A stretch of 64,000 nucleotides of DNA from Ectobacillus ponti. GTDB lineage: Bacteria > Bacillota > Bacilli > Bacillales > Bacillaceae_G. The notes beneath the pieces are model-generated. The model did no database searches and was not told the origin of the DNA. It saw only the letters and a program-made list of their open reading frames with translations. Each line of letters starts with the position of its first letter. Position 1 is the stretch's first letter. The DNA is taken from the NCBI RefSeq assembly GCF_024294785.1, contig NZ_JANCLT010000002.1, positions 124,001 through 188,000 of the forward strand, in the 5' to 3' direction. The position numbers were made by a program, and so were the translations under genes. Shown here one piece after another: positions 25,566 through 35,035 of the stretch.

Positions 25566-26864
25566 TTATTTACTATCCTTATAGCTCTTGACAGCCTCTT
25601 GAATAGACTTGGCGGCCTGTTCCGGTGAGAACTCTCCCAGCACCACTTTGTCCTGTGCTTCAAACAGCTTTTGTACAACCTCCTGCGGCAGTGCCTGGTC
25701 GGCAATCAGGAAGTTTCCTTTTGCCACCGCTTCGCCCATTTCCTTAATGTGCGGTGTGCTGGCCGGGTATGTGACACCAAGAGTGGCTGCTGCGCCATAC
25801 TTGTCTGCATACTTATTGACTACCTCTTTATCAGTCAAGTATTCCAGCAGTTTTACAACTGCAGCCTGCTTTTCCTTGTCCAAACCGGCCTTCACCTGGA
25901 ACATTTCAACAAAGCTGGACATACGTGTTGGTGTCTGTTCCGTTGTGAACGGGAAGAATTGGAAATTTTCCGGCTTGTAGCCCTTTGCAATCAGAGTACC
26001 ATCGTACCAGGAGCCTTCCAGTACAAGCGCTCCTTTGTCCTGATAAGTAATCGTTTCTGCCTCTTCCGGGTCCATTGAGATAAAGCCCTTTTGGAAATAG
26101 CCCTTATCGGACCATTCCTTCAACTTGGCAAATGTCTTTACAACGGCCGGGTCGTCCCAGGAAGCTTTCATGCTATTCAGTTTGTCATGCAGGTCCGGTC
26201 CACCGTAATGTTCAATCAGCTGCTCTGTAAAACGCATCAGCATCCAGCCATTTTTGCCTCCGACTGCCAGGGGCACAGAGCCGGCATCCTTCACCTTTTG
26301 CATCTGCTCTTCAAATTCTGCAAATGTTTTTGGAGCTGCCGTCAATCCTGCCTTTTGATAAACGTTTTTATTATAAAACATCCCTACACTATTCAGGTGA
26401 TATGGAACGCCATATACCTTGCCGCTGTAGCTGCTTAAGTCAATGGCAGCCTTATTGAACTTCTCAGCCCATTTGTCATCCTTTGACACCTGTGTCAGAT
26501 CGGCTGCCAAGCCGTTCTCCGGATAGAAGGATCCAAGCGTGCCGCCCCAAGTAAACCAAGCATCCGGCATCGTGTTGGAGGAAGCGGCCACCTTCAGTGC
26601 CTCCTTCAGCGGATCAACAGCATACGGCGTAATTTCCACTTGGATGTCCGGATTTTCTTTCATGAAATCTTTAACAATCGGTGCAATATACGGGTCATTT
26701 TGATCCTTTATATCCCACAATGTAATTTTTACTTTCCCATCCTTACCAGCATCAGTTGCACTGCTGCTGGAGCTGGAACTGCTGGTAGAGCTGGAACTGC
26801 AACCGGACAAAAGCCCCGCGAACAACATCATGCCGGATACACCAGCAAGTAATTTCTTTTTCAT
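25566..26864 (-). CDS. Sugar-binding lipoprotein of the ABC importer
   Basis: A 432-residue extracellular solute-binding protein (family 1). The signal peptide ends in the lipobox LLSGC (Cys near 22), followed by a serine-rich linker (about 24-37). The mature part has the two-lobed fold of oligosaccharide-binding proteins. It delivers the substrate to the two permeases. The cytoplasmic glycosidase upstream in the operon suggests that the substrate enters as a glycoside rather than a free monosaccharide. Confidence 0.92.
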   Translation of the reverse strand: MKKKLLAGVSGMMLFAGLLSGCSSSSTSSSSSSSSATDAGKDGKVKITLWDIKDQNDPYIAPIVKDFMKENPDIQVEITPYAVDPLKEALKVAASSNTMPDAWFTWGGTLGSFYPENGLAADLTQVSKDDKWAEKFNKAAIDLSSYSGKVYGVPYHLNSVGMFYNKNVYQKAGLTAAPKTFAEFEEQMQKVKDAGSVPLAVGGKNGWMLMRFTEQLIEHYGGPDLHDKLNSMKASWDDPAVVKTFAKLKEWSDKGYFQKGFISMDPEEAETITYQDKGALVLEGSWYDGTLIAKGYKPENFQFFPFTTEQTPTRMSSFVEMFQVKAGLDKEKQAAVVKLLEYLTDKEVVNKYADKYGAAATLGVTYPASTPHIKEMGEAVAKGNFLIADQALPQEVVQKLFEAQDKVVLGEFSPEQAAKSIQEAVKSYKDSK

Positions 26865-26953
26865 CCCGATTCCCCCTGTGTTATCATTTTACAAGCCTGA
26901 TTGCCAGCCGGTTTTGGCCGGCAAAATCCCCCCTTTCAGGGCTGCTGGCGCTG

Positions 26954-28699
26954 TCAGGCCTTGGTCATTCTGACTGCCATGTACGGTCTGCCTGGAAGTT
27001 CAATTCGAAACACACCTTCATGATTGCCTGCAGCTTCTTCAATTGTCATATTCCATGTATCAATGATTTCCACCTTATAGAGCGTCCCCGGCTTCATGCG
27101 ATACTCCCGGAATTTCGGCTGATTAAACCCGTAATAAAACAGGTAATATTCATCCGGGACTACTGCTGACGGTACATCCCAAGATAGCTGCATCGGATTC
27201 AGCCCTTCCTGCGGACCCTCTTCCATGATTCTTCTCAAGAAAGAAATCCGGGCCGGGCTGCTGCCATGCAGCTGGCCGCCCTTCGACCACCACAGCACCT
27301 CATCATCGCGCAGATAGGTTTCCCCATGTCCGACATAGCCTCCCCGGACGGCGCCCTCCCAGAAGCGGCGCGTCATTTCTTCCCCTGAAATGTTGCCCCA
27401 GCCCTGGTCAATGTCCCCTTCATAAGCGCATTCATCGATGACGATCGGCTTATTCCACTGCTTCCGCCATTCATCTGTGCTCTCCGCCGTTTTATACACA
27501 TCAATCCGCTGTATACTGCAATGTGTAATCCATGGACGGCTGTAATCGTAAAACTGCAGGCAGTTATGGATGGAAATGAGATGGTGATACGGATCATGTT
27601 CTGCCGTAATGCGGGCAAAGCGTTCCCAGTCCTCCAGCTCCTTCGCCCACATGAGATCGTACTCATTTGCCAAGGACCACCAGACATTGCGGTAGGCGGA
27701 CAAGCGGGATACGATATACCGCAAATAACGGTCATCCGCAGCCTTGCTCATATCAGCGAATCCCCAGCGGTCATAGGGGTGGAATAAAATGAGATCCGCC
27801 TCTATGCCAAGTTCGCCAAGCGCTTCAATTCTTTTTTCCAATTGCTGAAAGAATGCCGGGTTAAACCGGGTGAAATCCCAGCCTTCCTCGAGGGACCCTT
27901 CAAACGCATAATGCGGCGGCTCATTCGTATTAAACGCATAGGCCTTTGGAAAGACACACATGCGCATTTTATTAAATGGCGCTGTTTTCAGCGTTTCCAG
28001 TGTTTGGGCCACCAGCTCATCCGGCTGGTTTGTCCATGCATAGCAGGTTGTGCCCACCGGAATATACAATGTGCCGTCCTCATAAGCAAAATGGAAGGTG
28101 TTTTTCACACGGACAGGGCCATGATTTCCCTCCAGGGGCGCTTCACATACAAACCGGCCTTCAACTCCGTCCAGCGACCGGGCTGAGCTTGTTGTCTTGA
28201 AGCTCCATACCCCTTCTTCGTCCGGCATGAAGCGCACACGGTACACGCCGTTTCCATCATAGAAGCCCGATACTGCCACGTCCCGGCCATGCAAGGTGAA
28301 CGAGGCGCCAAGAGCCACATCCACAAACGGGTTTCCATGGCTTGGCCCCTGCAGCTCCAGCTCGAAAATACTCCATTTTCCCGCTTTGTCCGGGAACGAG
28401 ACGGCAGCTGAACCGACAGGCACGGTGCTCTCCTCGTAGTCAGCAGAAGGCAGTATCTCCTGCTCCGCCTGCTCCGGTACCCCTCTCAGATCCTTTTGCA
28501 ACACTTCCACTACTTCTGCATTTGCCGATACCTCTGGAAAAAACGCAGCCAACTGCGGCAGGGTCGAGGCTTTGATCATCGTACCCAGGCTTGGGTCCAG
28601 CAGCAGAGAGAACACTTGCGGAATATGCACTTTCAATATAGCTGCGGCTTCCTGATTCGCCAAAACATTGCCTAATCTTGTTTCAGTTGTGAAGTTCAA
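26954..28699 (-). CDS. Cytoplasmic DUF5060/DUF5605 glycoside hydrolase-like protein
   Basis: A 581-residue protein without a signal peptide. An N-terminal region of unknown fold (about 1-85) precedes a DUF5060 beta-sandwich (about 100-185), a TIM-barrel-like domain with DUF5605 features (about 195-500) and a C-terminal beta domain. Barrel motifs include GTTCYAW, FNKMRMCVFPK, DLILFHPYDRWGF and NVWWSLANEYD, whose Glu near 330 is a candidate acid/base, and PIVIDECAYEGDI, whose Glu is a candidate nucleophile. It uses a TTG start overlapping the kinase stop. It probably hydrolyses the imported glycoside. No family number can be given. Confidence 0.75.
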   Translation of the reverse strand: MNFTTETRLGNVLANQEAAAILKVHIPQVFSLLLDPSLGTMIKASTLPQLAAFFPEVSANAEVVEVLQKDLRGVPEQAEQEILPSADYEESTVPVGSAAVSFPDKAGKWSIFELELQGPSHGNPFVDVALGASFTLHGRDVAVSGFYDGNGVYRVRFMPDEEGVWSFKTTSSARSLDGVEGRFVCEAPLEGNHGPVRVKNTFHFAYEDGTLYIPVGTTCYAWTNQPDELVAQTLETLKTAPFNKMRMCVFPKAYAFNTNEPPHYAFEGSLEEGWDFTRFNPAFFQQLEKRIEALGELGIEADLILFHPYDRWGFADMSKAADDRYLRYIVSRLSAYRNVWWSLANEYDLMWAKELEDWERFARITAEHDPYHHLISIHNCLQFYDYSRPWITHCSIQRIDVYKTAESTDEWRKQWNKPIVIDECAYEGDIDQGWGNISGEEMTRRFWEGAVRGGYVGHGETYLRDDEVLWWSKGGQLHGSSPARISFLRRIMEEGPQEGLNPMQLSWDVPSAVVPDEYYLFYYGFNQPKFREYRMKPGTLYKVEIIDTWNMTIEEAAGNHEGVFRIELPGRPYMAVRMTKA

Positions 28700-30216
28700 G
28701 AGTTCAGTCCCCCTAGTGATTTTTGCTTCAATACAGATGCCACCGCACGCTTCCAGCCTTGATAGTTTTGCTCCCTCTCAGCTTCCGGCATCAGCGGTTC
28801 ATAGACTTCGTACGGCATACGCTGCGCTTCAATTTCACTGAGCGACTCCCAAAAGCCGCTTCCAAAGCCGCCTATGTATACAGACCCCATTGCGGAAAGC
28901 TCCGTTACATGTGATTTCATAACTGTTTTGGCCAGCACATCTGCTTGGAATTGCATCAATGCGGCATTATCAGATGCCCCGCCATCAGCGCGCAGCTCCT
29001 TCAGCTGTACACCTGATTCAGCTTGCATGAGCTCCACTGCGTCACGCACCTGATAGGCAATGCTCTCAATAGCCGCCCGAATCACGTGCGCTTTTCTTGT
29101 TCCTCTGTTCATCCCGGTAATGGAAGCCCGGGCATCCGGATCCCAATAAGGGGCGCCGAGCCCGACAAATGCAGGGACAAGATACACACCTTCGTTTCCT
29201 GATACCTCTGCCAACAGCTGCTCCATCTCTTGGAAGGTTTGAAACAAGCCAAGATTGTCGCGCACCCATTTAATGCTGTCACCGGAGGTCCGTATAACAG
29301 CCTCCAGCGCGTAGGTCACTGTCCCGTTCATGCCCCATGCAATGGCAGCCACCAGCTTATTGCCGGCAAATACCGGCTTATTTCCCACATTCATCAGCAC
29401 AGATGTACCGGTGCCATAGGTTGCTTTGGCCATACCAGTATGGAAGCAGCCATTTCCGAACAAGGCAGCCTGAGAATCTCCAATTACACCGGAGATTGGA
29501 ATTTGCTCAGAGCATAATGCCTTGTCATTTGTAAAGCCAAATATAGCATCTGAAAACTCCACTTCAGGAAGCATGCTGATCGGGATATGAAAGAGCTCGC
29601 ACAGCTCCCGGTCCCACGTAAGCGTATGAATATTGAACAAAGAGGTACGGCTTGCATTTGTGTAATCTGTTTTATGGACGCTTCCGCCAGTCAGCTTCCA
29701 TATGAGCCAACTGTCGATTGTTCCGGCTAACAGCCTCCCTTCGGCCGCTTTCTCGCGGGCACCCTCCACGTGATCCAAAATCCACTGGAATTTGGAGGCA
29801 GAGAAGTATGGGTCCAGCATCAGACCTGTTTTGGTCTGCACCATTGGTTCATATCCTGCAAGCTGATAGGACCGGCACAATGCCGCTGTCCGCTGACATT
29901 GCCAGACAATGGCATGAAAAATGGGTTCGCCCGTTGTACGGTCCCAAATGACCGCTGTTTCACGTTGGTTTGTAATGGTAAGTGCCGCCAGCTGTGCCGG
30001 CTCAACAGCAGCTTCCCTTAAAACTGTTTGAATGGCTTGCTTCACGTTCTCATAAATTTCCGCTGGATCGTGCTCCACCCATCCCGCTTGCGGATAGTAT
30101 TGCTTATGCTCCAGGGAGGCCCGGGCGGCCATGCGCCCGGAACGGTCCACAAGAATGGCTTTTGTGCCGGAAGTACTCTGATCAACAGCTACCATATACG
30201 CCTTCTGAGCAGTCAT
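28696..30216 (-). CDS. FGGY-family carbohydrate kinase
   Basis: A 506-residue kinase close to the glycerol kinase branch: VDQSTSGTKAILVD phosphate loop, the NQRETAVIWDRTTGEPI substrate loop, GDSQAALFGNGC, the ATP motif YGTGTSVLMNVG and ADGGASDNAALMQFQAD. The neighbourhood lacks glycerol genes; an isomerase and a split transketolase follow, so a keto-sugar such as apulose or another ketopentose is a more likely substrate. It overlaps both neighbours by 4 bases. Confidence 0.85.
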   Translation of the reverse strand: MTAQKAYMVAVDQSTSGTKAILVDRSGRMAARASLEHKQYYPQAGWVEHDPAEIYENVKQAIQTVLREAAVEPAQLAALTITNQRETAVIWDRTTGEPIFHAIVWQCQRTAALCRSYQLAGYEPMVQTKTGLMLDPYFSASKFQWILDHVEGAREKAAEGRLLAGTIDSWLIWKLTGGSVHKTDYTNASRTSLFNIHTLTWDRELCELFHIPISMLPEVEFSDAIFGFTNDKALCSEQIPISGVIGDSQAALFGNGCFHTGMAKATYGTGTSVLMNVGNKPVFAGNKLVAAIAWGMNGTVTYALEAVIRTSGDSIKWVRDNLGLFQTFQEMEQLLAEVSGNEGVYLVPAFVGLGAPYWDPDARASITGMNRGTRKAHVIRAAIESIAYQVRDAVELMQAESGVQLKELRADGGASDNAALMQFQADVLAKTVMKSHVTELSAMGSVYIGGFGSGFWESLSEIEAQRMPYEVYEPLMPEAEREQNYQGWKRAVASVLKQKSLGGLNS

Positions 30217-31157
30217 CCTCTTTGCTTCTCCAGCATATTCAACGCAATATTCTGTATATTTTTGGCGCTGATTCCATAATGGCGGAAGACCTCATCCGTC
30301 TTGCCGGCAATGGCAGGTTCATCCGGGATACCTAGAATTCTCATGGGAACCGGGCAGTTTTGTGTGACCACTTCCGCCACAGCTGCACCGAGCCCGCCAT
30401 ATATGCTGTGCTCCTCCACTGTAATCAGGAAGCCTGTTTCCTTCGCAGCCCGAATGACAGCTTCTTCATCCAACGGTTTAATGGTGTGCATGTTCAGCAC
30501 ACGGCACTGTATCCCTTCCTTTTGCAGGGCTTCCTGAGCATCTAGAGCCACACGCACCGTTTCGCCCGCAGCGATAATTGTAAGATCAGAGCCTTCCCTC
30601 ATCGTGACCGCCTTGCCGATTTGAAATTCGTACGCATCAGATTCATAGGAATCCTCGACTGGATTGCGGCCAATCCTTACATAGACGCCACCTTCATACT
30701 TGACCAGCGCCTCGGTCATTTTCTTCGTCTCATGGCGGTCGGCAGGAAGAATAATGGCCAATCCCGGAATGGCCCGGGCCACCGCGATATCCTGAACAGA
30801 GTGATGCGACATACCAAGCGCGCCGTAGCTGATGCCCCCGCTGATGCCAACCAGCTTGACATTTGTTCCTGAATAAGCCACATCCACTTTAATTTGTTCG
30901 ATGCTTCTCATACTGAGAAAGCAAGCCGGCGAAGTAACAAACGGTTTTTTCCCGCTGTGTGCAAGTCCCGCGGAGATTCCAACAATATTTTGCTCCGCGA
31001 TGCCGACCTCCACGAACTGCTCAGGAAAGGTGTTGGCGAATGGCCCCATTGCCGCTGATCCGCGGGAGTCGCTGGTAACCACCATGATATCCGGATCCGC
31101 TTTTGCAAGCTTCATTAATGTTTCGCAAATGACTTGACGGTTGGCAACCTGATTCAT
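30213..31157 (-). CDS. Transketolase-like protein, C-terminal (pyrimidine-binding) subunit
   Basis: A 314-residue protein with the pyrimidine-binding domain and C-terminal domain of transketolase. The conserved activating Glu lies in FVEVGIAEQNIVGISAGLA; the C-terminal part has TVEEHSIYGGLGAAVAEV. With the preceding gene it makes one split transketolase. Split enzymes of this type include apulose-4-phosphate transketolase AptAB. It overlaps the kinase gene by 4 bases. Confidence 0.87.
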   Translation of the reverse strand: MNQVANRQVICETLMKLAKADPDIMVVTSDSRGSAAMGPFANTFPEQFVEVGIAEQNIVGISAGLAHSGKKPFVTSPACFLSMRSIEQIKVDVAYSGTNVKLVGISGGISYGALGMSHHSVQDIAVARAIPGLAIILPADRHETKKMTEALVKYEGGVYVRIGRNPVEDSYESDAYEFQIGKAVTMREGSDLTIIAAGETVRVALDAQEALQKEGIQCRVLNMHTIKPLDEEAVIRAAKETGFLITVEEHSIYGGLGAAVAEVVTQNCPVPMRILGIPDEPAIAGKTDEVFRHYGISAKNIQNIALNMLEKQRG

Positions 31158-31158
31158 C

Positions 31159-32007
31159 CTAGTGCACCTGCCCTTCTTGGCTCTTCAATTGCTCCAGCCT
31201 GCAGGACAGTTCAGCCAACGCTTCCCGCAGCTCCTTCTCATTCGGCACATGATGATGCCAGTGCGGCACATTCTCAGCAAAGGATACGCCTTTTCCCTTT
31301 ACTGTGTTAGCCATGACCAAAGTCGGTTTGCCGCTGATTTCCGGCGCATCCACAAGCGCCTCTACAAGCGCTTTCATATCATGACCATCGATGGATACAA
31401 CATGCCAGCCAAAGGCACTCCATTTTTCCTCCAACGGCTCAAGCCCCATAACATCCTCAGTGGAACCACTGATTTGCAGTTTGTTCCGATCAATAATGCC
31501 TACTAGATTATCAAGCTTGTAATGCGCGCCTGCCATTGCGGCTTCCCAGACGGAGCCTTCCGCCTGTTCGCCATCCCCCATCAGGCAAAACACCCGATAA
31601 TCCTTTCGATCCCGCTTGGCTGCAAGCGCCATGCCGACACCTACCGCCAGCCCGTGCCCAAGTGCGCCGGTATTCATTTCAATGCCCGGCACTTTATTGT
31701 TCGGATGGCCAATCAGCCGCGTGCCAAACTGGCTGAAGGTTTGCAGTTCTTCCTTTGGAAAGAAGCCAAGGTCTGCCAGGATGCACCAAAGCGATTCCAC
31801 CGAATGGCCTTTACTCGCAATAAACCTGTCCCGCTCCTCCCATTTTGGGTTATGGGCATCTACCTTCATGACATGATAGTAGAGGGCTGTCAAAATATCA
31901 GTGTTGCTTAATGAGCCGCCTGTATGGCCTGTTTTAGCCTGATGAATCATATTCAGTACATCCATGCGAATCTGTACTGCCTTGGTCTCAAGTTCTCTGA
32001 TTCTCAC
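31159..32007 (-). CDS. Transketolase-like protein, N-terminal (TPP-binding) subunit
   Basis: A 282-residue protein carrying the thiamine diphosphate domain. GDGEQAEGSVWEAAMAGAHYKLDNLVGIIDRN matches the GDG(x)nN motif that binds Mg2+ and diphosphate, and HTGGSLSNTDILTALYYHV is the N-terminal family block. The GTG start has GGGGGAT upstream. It is followed by the partner subunit after a 1-base gap, so equal expression is expected. It would move a two-carbon unit from a ketose phosphate. Confidence 0.87.
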   Translation of the reverse strand: MRIRELETKAVQIRMDVLNMIHQAKTGHTGGSLSNTDILTALYYHVMKVDAHNPKWEERDRFIASKGHSVESLWCILADLGFFPKEELQTFSQFGTRLIGHPNNKVPGIEMNTGALGHGLAVGVGMALAAKRDRKDYRVFCLMGDGEQAEGSVWEAAMAGAHYKLDNLVGIIDRNKLQISGSTEDVMGLEPLEEKWSAFGWHVVSIDGHDMKALVEALVDAPEISGKPTLVMANTVKGKGVSFAENVPHWHHHVPNEKELREALAELSCRLEQLKSQEGQVH

Positions 32008-32021
32008 GTGAATCCCCCTCT

Positions 32022-33455
32022 TTACAGCCCTGCGCCCCGCAGCCAGGCTTGAATTTCACGCTCTGTCGGATCCACAGGATCAGGCGTTAGGCCGGGAATG
32101 TAGTTGCAGGCTTCATATAATGCCGGAATAACATTTGCATGAATTCCCACTGAGTGATGGACATATGGCCCTTTCACCAGCTTCTCTTCCCACAACGGCC
32201 AGTCATTCACTTCCACCCATACATAGGAACCGCGGGTGTAAGGCCCTTCAATGCCCCGTGCCTTGCCGAGGAACAGCTGATACTCACCATGGTCACCATC
32301 AAAACGGGCCAGCGTCATACCGCCGCCTTTAATCTGTCCTTCATGCGTGCCGGGAGCATGGTCATCAAACAGGAAGTGCTTGCGCAGCTTCGGTCTCTCC
32401 TCAACTGACAATGACACAGGGAAGTTCCCACAATGAAACAGCAGCTCGCCATTTTGATTTTCAGGATGACGGACAGTCAAGTCGGCAAAGAAGGTCGGTG
32501 CCTGATTCATGGAAGCCGCCTGCATCATAACAGAGGTGATGGCGCCGTGAATGTCCGTTTCGCAAGTAACCGGAATTTGTTCATCTGTCAAAATCGCATT
32601 TGCCAAGCATGGCATAATGCCAATGGCCTCCTGCAGCGCGGACCAGCACTGAATCGCGATTGCTGTGCTGCCTGTTTGCTCTGCATACTGCTTCATGGCC
32701 ACCTTCAGGCCGGCAATGCGTCTTACATCCTCCTCTGTTACCTCCGACCAGTCCAGCTTTTCCTTAATATAGTCCATGGCATCCTTCAGCTCTGCAGAGT
32801 TTCCGGCCGCCACCCGTTTGGCTGCTCTTTGAATATCCACAAGCGTAATAGGATGCACTTCAATTCCAAACCGCTCCAGCAGTTCCCCCTCATTGCACAT
32901 CATGGTCCAGAAGGAAGCCGGCCGCGGTCCGATTTGCAGAATGCGCAAATTACGGAATTGCCGTACGACATTCGCTGCTGACACGAAGTTCCCGAAGCCT
33001 CTTTCAAATACCGGGTCATCTACACGGCTGTTGGTTATGTAACTGAACGGCACATTAAAGCGGCGAAGCACTTTTCCTGTTGCGAATAAGCCGCACTGTG
33101 TATCACGCAGCCGCATTCCATCTTCCAGAGGTGACTCATCCCGTGGTCCCCACAACAGTACAGGCTTTCCTAATGCTTTCCCGACGCGGGCAACAGTATC
33201 TTCCGTACCGAAGTTGCAATGCGGAAAAAACACAGCATCCACGTGCTCCTGCTTGAAACGATTCGCGATTTGATCCGCGTTAATATGGTCGTCATATAAC
33301 AAGCCTTCCTTGTTGAGACCTTCTAAATCCACAAGCTCAATATCCAGACCAAAGCTCTCAATTTTCTCCCTGATCATGACCTTGTACCGGAACGCATCCT
33401 CGGCACTGAACACAAAACGTCTCGTTGGCGCATAACCAATCTTCAGCTTTTTCAT
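32022..33455 (-). CDS. L-fucose isomerase-family protein
   Basis: A 477-residue member of the FucI/AraA-like isomerase family (COG2407 type). Two Rossmann-like N-terminal domains (about 1-330) with FFPHCNFGTED are followed by the C-terminal barrel holding metal ligands, e.g. VTCETDIHGAI and VHHSVGIHANVIPALYEA near the end. It is first in the operon, right after a strong promoter, and would interconvert the cluster's aldose and ketose. The exact sugar is not shown. A second member of the family lies at 52.8 kb. Confidence 0.85.
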   Translation of the reverse strand: MKKLKIGYAPTRRFVFSAEDAFRYKVMIREKIESFGLDIELVDLEGLNKEGLLYDDHINADQIANRFKQEHVDAVFFPHCNFGTEDTVARVGKALGKPVLLWGPRDESPLEDGMRLRDTQCGLFATGKVLRRFNVPFSYITNSRVDDPVFERGFGNFVSAANVVRQFRNLRILQIGPRPASFWTMMCNEGELLERFGIEVHPITLVDIQRAAKRVAAGNSAELKDAMDYIKEKLDWSEVTEEDVRRIAGLKVAMKQYAEQTGSTAIAIQCWSALQEAIGIMPCLANAILTDEQIPVTCETDIHGAITSVMMQAASMNQAPTFFADLTVRHPENQNGELLFHCGNFPVSLSVEERPKLRKHFLFDDHAPGTHEGQIKGGGMTLARFDGDHGEYQLFLGKARGIEGPYTRGSYVWVEVNDWPLWEEKLVKGPYVHHSVGIHANVIPALYEACNYIPGLTPDPVDPTEREIQAWLRGAGL

Positions 33456-33539
33456 TCTGGCTCCCCCTATTTGGATGTACCTTCAAAAATATAAAACCAA
33501 CCTCTAAAATTACTAAAAATTAGGTTTTTGTTTAAAAAA

Positions 33540-33568
33540 ATCATACAATTTACTGAGAATTCAGTCAA
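33540..33568 (-). promoter_or_regulatory. Strong promoter of the isomerase-kinase-transporter operon
   Basis: Minus strand: TTGACT, 17 bases, TATGAT, followed by an 84-base AT-rich leader. AGTTTA (33583-33588) just upstream is the inverse of the TAAACT motifs near the regulator promoter. Confidence 0.7.
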
Positions 33569-33653
33569 CACTTTTATAAAAAAGTTTAGAAAAACCAACT
33601 AAAAAAGCCATAAATTTTAAAATAACGCTCAAAAATCGTAGTTATCACTTAAA

Positions 33654-33720
33654 TAAACTAAACATAGCTAAACTTTTTTCAGAAAGTAAACTTACTTTTT
33701 TTATCTCGATTTGCTATAAT
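33654..33720 (+). promoter_or_regulatory. LacI-type gene promoter with TAAACT operator cluster
   Basis: TTACTT (33692), 17 bases, TATAAT (33715). TAAACT occurs at 33654, 33669 and 33687; the last is part of the dyad AGTAAACTTACT (33685-33696), which overlaps the -35. The whole 320-bp gap is AT-rich and holds no other gene. Confidence 0.55.
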
Positions 33721-33783
33721 GTTAGTAATTCATTTAAAATAAATTGGTAAAGAATAGAAAAAGATAACCTGAGGTGTTTGTAT

Positions 33784-34827
33784 ATGAAGCTCCGAATAGA
33801 GGATATTGCCAAAATGGCAAACGTATCAAAAGCTACAGTCTCCTTAGCTTTGAATGATAAGCCGGGGATCAGCAATGATACTAGAGAAAAGGTACTGAAC
33901 ATTGCTAAAGAGGCTGGTTATTTCTCTCGGCCCGCGCCAAAACCAGATTCCTCTTATCCCCCAACTAAAAAAGTGATTGAATTTGTCGCATGCGTCAATT
34001 CGGGAATTGTAGTGGAACAGTACCAAAACCGCCCTTTCTTCACAGAATTAATTCACTATATTCAAGAACACCTTCGTTCAAAGGAATATTCCATTTTGTT
34101 TTCCTCTGTGCGGAACGACCAGTTTTACGAGGAAATGGAACGGGTTGTGAAAAACAATGCATCCGATGGAATGATTGTATTGGGAACCAATTTGACATAC
34201 GAACAGCTGAAGTACGTCGCTGAGCTTCAGCCGAATCTGGTTGTTTTGGATACCTGCTTCGAGACATTGAATGTGAACTTCGTGGATATGAATAACGTCT
34301 ACGGCGCTTACTGTGCAGCCCAATATTTAATTGAACAGGGCCATCGCGACATCGGCTATGTACAGGCAGATTCTAGAATCTACAACTTTGATATGCGAAA
34401 GAAGGGATTTCTGCAGGCCCTTGAGGAGCATGGACTTATGTTATCGGAAGAAAACTGCTTCAGTATGTCTGCCAATACCATTACCTCCCAGGACAAATTT
34501 AAGGAGCAGGTGCTCAAGCAGCGTGATAAACTGCCTACTGCCCTATTCTGCGAATGTGATTACTTGGCAATCAGCACCATTAAATCGCTGTCAGAGCTCG
34601 ACATACACGTGCCGGCTGAGATTTCTGTCATTGGATTCGACAACATTACAGAATCACAGATTATTAGCCCCGAGCTGACAACGATTCATGTGGATAAGGA
34701 AAAGATGGCTTCTGTAGCGGTGGATCAGCTCATTCAAATTATTGAAGGAAAAGCGGGCTCCAGGTCCAAGACCTTAATTGATACAGAATTGGTTGAACGT
34801 GCATCCTGTACATCTCCTTTACGCTGA
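33784..34827 (+). CDS. LacI-family regulator of the adjacent sugar cluster
   Basis: A 347-residue repressor: HTH and hinge at 1-60 (RIEDIAKMANVSKATVSLALNDKPGISNDTREKV), then a sugar-binding sensor domain. The ATG at 33784 has GAGGTG seven bases upstream; an in-frame TTG at 33778 is less well placed. It is divergent from the isomerase operon and shares its regulatory gap, so it very likely represses that operon until the imported sugar or a product binds. Confidence 0.9.
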   Translation: MKLRIEDIAKMANVSKATVSLALNDKPGISNDTREKVLNIAKEAGYFSRPAPKPDSSYPPTKKVIEFVACVNSGIVVEQYQNRPFFTELIHYIQEHLRSKEYSILFSSVRNDQFYEEMERVVKNNASDGMIVLGTNLTYEQLKYVAELQPNLVVLDTCFETLNVNFVDMNNVYGAYCAAQYLIEQGHRDIGYVQADSRIYNFDMRKKGFLQALEEHGLMLSEENCFSMSANTITSQDKFKEQVLKQRDKLPTALFCECDYLAISTIKSLSELDIHVPAEISVIGFDNITESQIISPELTTIHVDKEKMASVAVDQLIQIIEGKAGSRSKTLIDTELVERASCTSPLR

Positions 34828-34850
34828 ACAGTTCAGGATGCCTATACAAT

Positions 34851-34897
34851 GAACAGCCCCCCGATTGTGAATGCAAGAATCAGAGGGCTGTTCTTTA
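34851..34897 (+). terminator. Terminator after the LacI-type gene
   Basis: GAACAGCCC and GGGCTGTTC pair over 9 bp around a 25-base loop and are followed by TTTATAG. Confidence 0.65.
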
Positions 34898-35035
34898 TAG
34901 TCTTATATTCTACTGCGGTGGATCAGCCAGGCCTCATACAAGCCCCATTTCCATGTCCAACGCTTTAAAAAGAATCCTGGCCTTGTTCAATATAATGAAT
35001 TTCCCTTCTATTCATTGCCGGGGCACTCGTATACA

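Noticed and set aside
28696-30216. Glycerol kinase (glpK)
   Set aside because: The sequence is close to that branch, but no glpF, glpD or glpP is nearby and the gene is embedded between a split transketolase and a glycosidase; kept as an FGGY kinase of unknown substrate.
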